64,000 nt of DNA, from positions 205,451,501 through 205,515,500 of the forward strand of contig NC_134139.1 of the NCBI RefSeq assembly GCF_033958435.1, read 5' to 3'. Made by a program: the position numbers and the translations under genes. The number at the start of each line of letters is the position of its first letter. Position 1 is the stretch's first letter. This document shows, piece after piece, positions 56,209 through 64,000 of the stretch. The stretch comes from Carettochelys insculpta. Lineage: Eukaryota; Chordata; Testudines; Carettochelyidae. The notes under the pieces were generated by a model. It saw only the letters and a program-made list of their open reading frames with translations, searched no databases and was not told the DNA's origin.

Positions 56209-57562
56209 ACAAGTATCTTTATTGCTCAGAAAATGCACTGTAGTCATCATTCATCAGATTTCCACATCTTAATAAGCTTCCCTACATCATTGCACTGGAG
56301 GGTCTGACACATGGGGAAGAAGACATTTTCTTGTTATGATCAAGATGATTTTACTTTGAAACAGGAGGGCCAGCTCTACCATAAAGGTACTGAGGGCAAT
56401 ATGAAGGTGCACCATGCCAGAAAGAGGATTGGAAGGCATTTAAAATGCCTCTCAGAGATCCCTGGAACCCGAGCAGAATTGCTACATCTGTTGTTTGAGT
56501 GCAGCTTGTACTGCATACTGATTCTGTTCCACTGATTGCAGGCTGCAGAGGTCTCTTGCTGTCAGGCCAGTTGCTGTTTCACCCTTCCCCAGACATACAC
56601 TTTGTATCTACCTAAGGGTCAGATCTTTTTCTTAGTCCTTTGGCTTTTGTGAGTATGTAGCCACTGTTATATCTCATTATTTATCATGTTTTTGGACTAG
56701 TGATTAGGAAGAATATGAAACCAATACCTTCTCTTTTGCAATCATCTGTTTAGATTGAAGGTCACTCAGATTGGCAAAGATGCCCTTTAATTTTATTGTA
56801 TTGTGAACATGTCCCCAGCCAGTGCATCAGGCGAACAGCTGAACAGAACATTATATAGTTGCTAGAAACTAGGCCTTGTACAAATGAATATAAATATCAA
56901 AGAGTATTTGAGTATTTGTTCCTGATGGAACTCTATTTCTCTGTTTTTGTTTATACATTTCAACTTATGAAAAACTTCCAACTCCATTATTTAAATGTCA
57001 TGCTTTATTCATTGCAGGTAGATGTTTATTAACTTAGTCTTCAATTTAGAGTTCCATGATTAACTCAGAGAGTAAAATTATGAGCATTAAGACATTCAGT
57101 AACATTGACAGAAGCTCCTCAGTGATTGGTCAACCTATGAGTTCATCCATGTGTTGCAAAGCGCTAGGCCAGTCACATGGACCATCCTGATTGGCTTCCA
57201 GTTCATGATTTTAGATTTTCTTTCCTTGATTGTGCATTTGTTACAGCAGAGTTTAAAATTTTCATAAATGCAAGTCGCATTAATGATTGTTTGCTAGAGT
57301 GCCATAACTGTACGTGGTGCTTTACGCTGTTCCCACTGGCAGTAAAATGTGTTTAAGTTCAGCATTATATAACTGGCAGGGGTGAGAGAAAATGGAGCAG
57401 GTCTGTGATAAAGGAAGGTAAAAGGTTCCAATAATTTATGGTCTTATAACTAGATTTTATTACATTCAGTTTGGGTTAAACCTTGAGACCCTTGGCTCCT
57501 TACTCAAAACCTGACTCCAGCAAACTTCTATTACTTGCTTAAAGTGAAAAAAAGTAATACAA
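56209..57562. other. Intronic sequence without a recognised element
   Basis: No coding or repeat signature that I recognise. Confidence 0.4.
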
Positions 57563-57958
57563 GATCTGAGGATTTAGCTGCCTTATTTTTCCATTTAAAA
57601 GAGTTTATTTATTTATTTATTTATTGTTATGGTATAAGTACAGTGGCTTTTCAATCCCAGCCTGCATTATGAGGTGTGAGATAGGGTTGTCTGGCAGAAT
57701 TCTGCCCTAGATACATTCCCCGATGAACCTCCTGTCATGCTAATCTTTATCTTTTTTATCAGGATCTGAGGATTTAGCTGCCTTATTTTTCCATTTAAAA
57801 GAGTTTATTTATTTGTTTATTTATTGTTATGGTATAAGTACAGTGGCTTTTCAATCCCAGCCTGCATTGTGAGGTGTGAGATAGGGTTGTCTGGCAGAAT
57901 TCTGCCCTAGATACATTCTCTGATGAGCCTCCTGTCATGCTAATCTTTATCTTTTTTT
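57563..57958 (+). repeat. Recent 200-bp tandem duplication
   Basis: The unit beginning GATCTGAGGATTTAGCTGCC occurs at 57563 and again at 57763. The copies differ at about six positions, for example one base in the ATTT run, GCATTATGAGG versus GCATTGTGAGG, and CATTCCCCGATG versus CATTCTCTGATG. Each ends in TCTTTATCTTTTTT. Confidence 0.9.
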
Positions 57959-58468
57959 TGGCCTGGTGACAAGCCTCTAATGCAGAGATGCTAAAAAATG
58001 AAACCAGTGTTTTTGGGGTTTTAAATTATTAAAGCAAATGTGGAAGTGCTTGATGATGAAAGGTCAGAACAACTCTTACTCTGTCCAAACCCGTTTGCTT
58101 ATTTTGAAGACTACATTGTTATTCACATATGTTTAGTGTCAAAATCTCAGTGTGTGCCTGTGCGTGTGTGTGTGTGTGTGTGTTACAAAAGTGGGGCACA
58201 AACCAGAATGAATACACACACACAAATCAAACAACTGTGCATGGAATTTGTTTCATTATTTTACCAAGCCTTAAAGAACACGAGAATGGTCATACTAGGT
58301 CAGAAATTCCAAATCTGAGTGCCTCAACTGAGGCTACTAGATCCATGTTTAGACAATCAAGTGGCCTGATTTTCGTAAGTATTAAGCAACCACAAATGTC
58401 TTTTCAGTCAATGGGAACTATAGATGCTGCCTCTGTCTAAATATGTACATAACACCATCACTCTAGAC
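57959..58468. other. Intronic sequence with a (GT)n run
   Basis: (GT)n at about 58161-58182. A short CR1-like segment (ACGAGAATGGTCATACTAGG) lies near 58279-58298. Confidence 0.5.
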
Positions 58469-58720
58469 CAGTGGCTCTTATCCTGAGGTGCATGCACCCC
58501 TTGGGGTGCGTGATGCCCTTTCTGGTGGTGTGAGACATGCCAGATTTTTGGAGAAGGTAAATCATTGAAAACACAAATTAAGCACAGGCACAAAAGTACT
58601 ACTATGTTGTATCATGAAACCTATGTATTTATTAACATTATACATTTTTTAAACTATTACTGTAGTCTATGGCCCCTTGTCATCTTCTCCAGGCTGCACC
58701 AGAGGTAAGTCCTTAATCTC

Positions 58721-58752
<32 letters not shown>

Positions 58753-59234
58753 GGGACCGGACCAGGTGGTGTTGGGAGCGGGCCGGGTTGGGGGAGCTGC
58801 GGACAGGAGGTGTTGGGAGCAGGCCAGGTCGTGGGGTGTGGGGATGTGGGCAGGGGGATGTTGGGAGTGGGCCAGAGGGTGCAGGGGGTTGTGAGCAGGC
58901 CAGGCCACAGCTGCGGGAAGAGGGGTGTTGGAAGCGGGCCAGGCTGGGGGTGTGTGAGGGGGCTGCGGGCAGGCAGGGAGCCCTGCAACAGAGGAGCAGG
59001 TTGTGTCAGGGAGGATTACTGTAATATACAAACAAAACAATTATTTCCAAGTTTTTAAGCTAATTGTAGTGAAATTATCTCACTAGAAAACAGTGTACTG
59101 CAACTTTGTGGGGTATTTCTTGATGCATGCACAGATAAGGGGTGTGAGAACATATTTAATGTTTGATAAGGAGTGTGAGAACATATTTTGAGAACCAAAG
59201 GGGTGCAGGCTTCAGTAAAGGTGAAGAACCACTG
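58469..59234. mobile_element. hAT-type non-autonomous element with expanded interior
   Basis: The left end CAGTGGCTCTTATCCTGAGG is inverted relative to the right (CAGTGGTTCTTCACC). Flanks CTCTAGAC (58461-58468) and CCCTAGGC (59235-59242) are an 8-bp duplication with two differences and the nnCTAGnn core favoured by hAT. The interior carries (TG)n at about 58722-58749 and a GC-rich minisatellite to about 58980. There is no transposase. Confidence 0.75.
58722..58980. repeat. (TG)n plus G-rich minisatellite
   Basis: After the TG run, 50-60 bp units share GTGTTGGGAGCGGGCC and GGGAGCAGGCCAGG. Frames on both strands (115-127 codons, Pro-rich or Gly-rich) are products of the repeat. Confidence 0.8.
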
Positions 59235-59461
59235 CCCTAGGCACTCAGGGTTGAAAATTTTGGCCATCATATATACTACTGTATATGCTTAATTTACTGC
59301 CAAATCATGATGAGAGCTGAGCATAGATCTCCCACTGACATCAACGGTAACTTCATGTGAGCTGCACCTCTTGCAAGTTGACTCACAGAGCCAGACTCTG
59401 GTCAGTTGAATAGCTGCAGCTCCTTAACAAATCCATTACAATCAATGGAATTACTCCAGAT
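59235..59461. other. Short intronic spacer
   Basis: I recognise nothing in it. Confidence 0.4.
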
Positions 59462-59560
59462 TTACAGTAACAGAGAGAAAACTGTGCTAGTCTATATACT
59501 ATCCAAACAAAAAAGCAGTCCAGTAGCACTTTAAAGACAAACAAAATAATTTATCGGGTG

Positions 59561-59596
59561 ATGAGCTTTCATGGGACAGACCCACTTCTTCAGACC
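59561..59596 (-). ncRNA. Hammerhead-like motif in the PLE tail (family B)
   Basis: On the minus strand: TGGT, CTGAAGA, A, GTGGG-TCTGT-CCCAT, GAAA, GCTC, AT. It lies at the 3' end of the coding PLE and therefore ties the small repeats to this element. The last stem II position is a G-T pair. Confidence 0.5.
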
Positions 59597-59739
59597 ATAG
59601 CCATACCAGAAAAGACTCAATATTTAAGGCTCAGAGAACCAAAAATAGTAATCAAGGTTGACAAATCAGAAAAATATTATCAAGGTGAGCAAATCAGAGA
59701 GTAGGGGGGCAAAAGGAGGGAGGGGAGTCAAGAATTAAA

Positions 59740-60110
59740 TTAAGCCAAGTATGCAAAAGAGTCCCTATAATGACCTAAAAAATTCCCATCCTGGTTTAAA
59801 CCATGTGTTAATGTGTTGAACTTGAATATAAAAGAGAGTTCAGAAGCCTCTCTTTGCAAAGTAGTGTGAAAATTCCTCTTCAGTAAGATGCAAACCTTCA
59901 GGTCATTAGCAGAATGGCCCACTCCATTAAAATGCTGGCTGACCGGTTTGTGGATCAGGAGTGCTTTTATGTCTGTTTTGTGCCCATTAATTCTTTGTCT
60001 AAGAGAGTTTGAAGTCTGTCCAATATACAAAGCATCTGGGCATTGTTGGCACATGATGGCATATATGATGTTAGCTGAGGAACATGAGAATGTGCCTGTG
60101 ATTCTGTGAA
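59740..60110 (-). pseudogene. PLE GIY-YIG endonuclease domain
   Basis: The translation has a Tyr-Ala-Ile stretch, then MCQQCPDALYIGQTSNSLRQ, then INGHKTDIKALL and PVSQHFNGVGHSANDLKV. The GIY-YIG fold shows as the YAIMC and YIGQT motifs, with the downstream Arg, His and Asn expected of the PLE version, including its CxxC zinc motif. It probably nicks target DNA. The stop is at the end of the domain (AYLA). Confidence 0.85.
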
Positions 60111-60511
60111 TAACCTAGTTAGGTCCAGTGATGGTATCTCCAGAATAGATATGTGGACAAAGCTGGCAACGGGCTTTGTTTCAAGGAAAATTTCCAGGAC
60201 TGGTGTTCCTGCAGTATTAACTGTGGTTGTGGGGTGAGAATCCTCATAAGGTTGGGAGGCTGTCTGTAGGAGAGAACAGGCCTGTCACCTAGGGCCTTCT
60301 GGAGTGTGGCATCCTGATTAAGGAGAGTTTGTAGGTCTTTAATAATGCGTTGCAGTGGTTTGAGTTGGGGGCTGTAGGTAATGACCAGTGGTGTTCTGTT
60401 CTTGACTTTTTTGGGCCTACCTTGAAGTAGCTGGTTTCTGGGTATTCGTCTGGCCCTGTTGATTTGTTTTTGTATGTCTCCTGGTGAGAAATTCAGGTTT
60501 ATGAATGTTTG

Positions 60512-61697
60512 CTAAAGATCTTGTAGTTTTCGGTCTCTGTCAGTAGGATCAGAGCAAATACAGTTGTACCTAAGGGCTTGACTGTGAACACTGAATCTTG
60601 TTGTGTGTGCAGGATGGAAGCTAGAAGTGTGTAGGTAAGTATAATGATCAGTTGTTTTCTGGTAGAGTGTGGTACTGATCAGGCCATCCTTGATTTGTAC
60701 TATAGTGTCCAGGAAATGTATCTCTCGTGTGGAGTAGTCGAGGCATAAGTTGATGGTGGGGTGCAGATCGTTAAAGTCTCTGTGGAATTCTTCTAGAGTC
60801 TCTATACCATGGGTCCAAATCATAAAGAGGAGGGGTAATAGGGGACGAGAGCTGAGGAATCGTTGTTCCAGGTCAGCCATAAATATATTAGCATATTGTG
60901 GGGCCATGCGGGTGCCCATAGCAGTTCCACTAATCTGGAGGTATAAATTGTCCCCAAATAAGAAATAATTGTGGATGAGAACAAAGTTACAGAGGTCAGA
61001 CGCCAGATTGGCTGTGGTGACATCAGAGATGGTATTCCTGATAGCTTGTAATCCATCTTCATGTGCAATATTAGTGTACAGAGCCTCTACATCCATGGTG
61101 GCAAGGATGGTGTTGTCTGGAACTTTTCCAATGTTTTGTAATTTCCTCAGGAAGTTGGTGGTATCTTGGAGATAGCTGGGAGTGTTGGTGGCACACAGTT
61201 TGAGGAGGGAGTGCACGTAACTGGATAGTCCGGTGGTAAGGGTGCCAATACCCGAAATGATAGGGCGTCTGGGATTTCCACGTTTGTGGATTTTGGGAAG
61301 TAAGTAGAATAATCCAGGTTGGGGCTCAGATGCTGTGTCTGAGTGAATAAGGTCCTGAGTAGCACCAGGGAGTTCCTTAAGTAGTCATTGTAATTTATTT
61401 TGGAATTCCAAAGTGGGATCAACGGAGAGAGGTCTGTAAAATTTGGTGTTCGGAGAGTTGTCTGGCTGCCTCCTGTTCATAGTCTGACTTATTCATGATG
61501 ACAACAGCACACCCTGTGTTAGCTGGTTTGATTATAATGTCTGGGTTATTTTTGAGACTCTGGGCAGCTTGGCGTTCAACATAGTTGAGATTGTGTCTCA
61601 TTTGGCATTGTTTGCGTATAATGTCAGTCTGAGCACAGTTGCGGAAGCACTGTATATAGAAATCCAGACTTTCACTATGACCGTCGGGGGAGTCCAC
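60512..61697 (-). pseudogene. PLE reverse transcriptase, active-site segment missing
   Basis: The N-terminal frame has NPDIIIKPANTGCAVVIMNK, a PLE signature. Further on come TILATMDVEALYTNIAHEDG (motif A), LYLQISGTAMGTRMAPQYAN (motif B), then LLPLLFMIWTHGIETLEEFH, where the segment that should hold the motif C aspartate pair is missing before the FMIWTHG stretch. The 3' parts STREIHFLDTIV, TTLYQKTTDHYTYL and SSFHPAHTTRFSVHSQALRY are typical PLE palm and thumb sequence. It also has at least two frameshifts, so it should be inactive. Confidence 0.85.
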
Positions 61698-61760
61698 ATA
61701 GAGTTCTTCTTCTTTTCGTGTTTTTGTGTTCTTTTGGTGTCCAGATTTACAGTAATGTAA

Positions 61761-62314
61761 CAGATAAAAATCTGGCCCATAATTTTTTTTAACTTTTTCA
61801 TTTTAGGTACTGGTTTCCAGATCAATTGTAAAAGCATACTTTGTATTTCCTGCAGTTGAAGTACACCACTCAATCAAATACAGCTCTCTGCTTTTGGGAA
61901 AAGCAATCAATATTTCCTAGAAAGAAGAAACAGACTATGCTTTTTCAAGAACCACTATCACTTCCATTGTGATCCCAAAATATTTTAATGTCAAGAGATG
62001 TTTCACCCACACTAAATTCCACAATTTGCATGTGGTCTGGCTCTGTAATTGCAGCATGCCCAAAACTTCTAGCAAGCTGGGTGGGAGTTTGGGGCACACA
62101 GGAAATTCAGGATGGGACCAAGATGATTTGATCTTGGTAGATGGTAAATGCTTTCTGGGAGATGGACAACAGTGCCAGCTCATCAATGTACTCAGCACTT
62201 TGCAGAATCAGTCCCATAGTCAAAATCTTAAACTTTTGTTCTAGCATTTGTTTATTGACATCAGTATTAGTAACGGTGGAACTGGCAGTGTGGGTCACAA
62301 GAGGGGTATTTGCA
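61761..62314. other. Intronic sequence without a recognised element
   Basis: No coding or repeat signature that I recognise. Confidence 0.4.
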
Positions 62315-62850
62315 AAAACATCGAGAAGTCCTGTGGCACCTTACAAACTAACAGAATTTTTGGAGCCTAAGCTTTCGTGGGCAAAGACCCACTTTGTCAG
62401 ATGCATTGGAATGGGGATTCTGGAGGCAGGTCTAATTATACAGGCTCATGACAAGAAGTGAGGACCAATCAAGAGGAAGGCCACAGCTGATGAGGTCAAT
62501 TTAGTCAGGGAGGATGTAGTCCTCTTCCAGCAGGTGATGTGGAGGTGTGAACACAAAGAGAGGTGAAACTGCTTTTGTAGTTTGCCAGCCATTCCCAGTC
62601 TTTGTTCAGTCCTTAACTGAGGGTGTCAAATTTGCAAATGAATTGTAGCTCTGCAGTTTTTCTTTGGGGTCTGTGTTTGAGTTTTTTTGTTGCAGGATAG
62701 CTGCTTTTAAATTTGTTACTGAATGTCCAGGAAGATTGAAGTGTTCTCCTACAGGTTTTTGTATGTCACTCTTCCTGATATCTGATTTGTGTCCATCTAT
62801 TCTTTTTAAGTAGAGATTGTCCAGTTTGGCCAGCATATATGGTTTGTTGC
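62315..62850 (-). mobile_element. 3' fragment of a second PLE lineage (family A tail)
   Basis: On the minus strand the GIY-YIG end (AKLDNLYLKRIDGHKSDIRK, PVGEHFNLPGHSVTNLKAAI) is followed by a UTR and a family A tail at 62318-62405. This links the family A repeats to a PLE different from the one at 59462. Frames are broken. The first part of the GIY-YIG (IYAGQTGQSL) reads in another frame just upstream. Confidence 0.8.
62355..62405 (-). ncRNA. Hammerhead-like motif, family A
   Basis: On the minus strand: GCAT, CTGACAA, A, GTGGG-TCTTTG-CCCAC, GAAA, GCTTAGGC. Stem II is fully paired. The core has CTGACAA where CTGACGA is expected. Confidence 0.45.
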
Positions 62851-62990
62851 CACATGCAGCACAGAGCCGCCCATCGGCCTTTTAAAAATGGTGCCACGGC
62901 TGGCTCAGCAGGCCAAATAAAAAGGCTCTGTGGGCCACATTCTGGTCCAAGGGCTGTGTGTTGGACACCTCTTGTGTATACATAGCCAAG
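62851..62990. repeat. MITE end fragment
   Basis: GTGCCACGGCTGGCTCAGCA and GGGCTGTGTGTTGGACACCT resemble the end of a hAT-type DNA element. I cannot define its borders. Confidence 0.3.
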
Positions 62991-63054
62991 ATCATTAATG
63001 AGAATGTTCATTTTTCTCTGTGACCCATTGTTAATCTCCCCTGTAAGCAGTTCT

Positions 63055-63480
63055 TTACCCACATTTTAGGCTCCTGTTAGTCACTGTCTTCTCCAATTTA
63101 ACCAATAATTTGAACTGTATCAAATGCTTTACTGACATGCAGATAAGTTTCATTGGCTGCATTACCTTTGTTTAGAAAATAGCTTATGTTAAAGAGATTA
63201 GGGTGGTCTGTTCTGGTCCAACTTTTGCAAAATCATGTTACATTTAATCCAAATTACCATCTCCTTCTATGTTTTTATTAGTCCCTCTTCCAAAATTTGT
63301 TCAAAGACCTCGCATACAATTCCATTTAAAGGAAGGGGCCTGTAGTTTCCCAGATCATTTTTTTTCCTTTCCGCGAGCATTGGTACTATATTGGTACCAC
63401 TCCTAGAATACAACCACTGAGTTGGTGGCTTCTTTGAAAATCTGTGCTGTTGTGCTTGCAACGTAATATGACAGTTCCTT
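63055..63480 (-). mobile_element. CR1-group LINE RT fragment, decayed
   Basis: The minus-strand frame contains NDLGNYRPLPLNGIVCEVFE followed by QILEEGLIKT, the first RT block (NYRP-SL) of CR1/L2-type LINEs. Upstream and downstream sequence is too decayed to extend with confidence. Confidence 0.6.
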
Positions 63481-63715
63481 GTAATAGTCTTTAATGGATA
63501 TTATCCAGCTCCCTCACACCACCCTCTGGTTTGTCCCATTAAACTGTTGGAATTTCACTTCCACCGTGAATGTAGTAATTTTACTTCTGCGTCCTCATTC
63601 CAGTTACCCCTTCTCCCATACCACTTCTCCCAAGCTCCTTATTACCCCCATTAAAAACTGTGACTTATGGGGTCGGGGGAGGGGCCACCTTCCTGCTTCC
63701 TGGATAGTCACAGGG

Positions 63716-63775
63716 AGGTAGCCATGTTAGTCTGTATCTTCACAAAACAAAAAAGTAGTCATGTAGCACTTTTAA
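63716..63775 (-). repeat. PLE tail end fragment
   Basis: GGTAGCCATGTTAGTCTGTA then AAAAGTAGTCATGTAGCACT, the terminal part of a PLE tail, minus strand. Confidence 0.6.
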
Positions 63776-64000
63776 CAAATATCAAAGATGAGGAAGCTGA
63801 TAGAGATAATAATTGCCTTATGCATTACAAAGACAGCTTTCCCATCTTTGATATTCATAGTAATCTCAGGGAAGTCACTTAACTTAATAGGCATTTGCAG
63901 TAATTTTCTTCCCCCTCTTCCTCACCCTTTGCTCCGACGCCTTCTGTCCCAGATAGCTGATTTGTCAGTTTTCATTTCATTTTTTCCCTCTGTTCTATTT
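63776..64000. other. Window end, no recognised element
   Basis: AT- and CT-rich sequence without coding or repeat signature. Confidence 0.4.

Larger units (their letters stand above)
59462..61760 (-). mobile_element. Penelope-like element (RT plus GIY-YIG), decayed
   Basis: On the minus strand: N-terminal region (61419-61697), RT (about 60512-61420), GIY-YIG endonuclease (59740-60110), 3' UTR and family B tail (59468-59600). This is the PLE domain order. Frameshifts occur near 61420 and 61200, and the RT active-site region is damaged. The 3' tail is the same family B repeat found as pairs elsewhere in the window. Confidence 0.88.

Noticed and set aside
58657..59058. Pro-rich and Gly-rich frames on both strands
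   Set aside because: They are translations of a (TG)n and G-rich minisatellite inside a hAT-type element.

Overview
The window looks like one stretch of intron from a large reptile gene. The repeat mix fits a turtle best: CR1-group LINEs ending in short ATTCTATG-type repeats, RTE-type LINEs, a tRNA-derived SINE with a CR1-like tail, a DIRS-type retrotransposon, Penelope-like elements (PLEs) and many small MITEs. Other reptiles are not excluded. The only host coding sequence I can support is one 107-nt exon at 44324-44430 (+). It encodes a conserved internal part of peptide-methionine (S)-S-oxide reductase (MSRA) and has a good acceptor, branch-point candidate and donor. The rest is best read as MSRA intron filled with decayed mobile DNA. 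Most open frames are transposon pieces or their antisense shadows.

Layout. 0.6-1.5 kb: small DNA elements and a PLE tail. 1.9-7.3 kb: an old CR1/L3-like LINE (-) split by a near full-length RTE-like LINE (+, 3151-6920). 9.6-12.7 kb: a CR1 end and a decayed RTE LINE (+) carrying a PLE tail hairpin. 13.3-14.9 kb: three MITEs. 17.6-18.4 kb: a PLE palindrome. 19.7-20.5 kb: a 711-bp Harbinger-type MITE. 22.4-22.7 kb: a Tigger-like MITE. 23.4-28.4 kb: a three-level nest, in which a PLE tail holds an RTE-like LINE (-) that holds a second Harbinger-type MITE. 29.2-30.3 kb: a PLE palindrome and a Tigger-like MITE. 31.0-35.0 kb: a DIRS element. 36.4-42.9 kb: stacked CR1-group LINEs and Tigger-like MITEs, including a CR1 with an uninterrupted 316-codon reverse transcriptase frame. 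44.3 kb: the MSRA exon. 46.9-54.5 kb: CR1 pieces, a CT-rich minisatellite and PLE tails. 55.9-59.2 kb: a fold-back MITE, a 200-bp tandem duplication and a hAT-type element. 59.5-63.8 kb: a PLE with RT and GIY-YIG parts, a second PLE fragment and a CR1-group remnant.

The most notable signal is in the PLE tails. Two tail families share a hammerhead-ribozyme-like core. The short helix that would enclose the core differs in sequence between the families but pairs in both. The tails also recur as head-to-head inverted pairs at five or more places. No autonomous element in the window appears intact. All calls are from reading the sequence; no database search was run.
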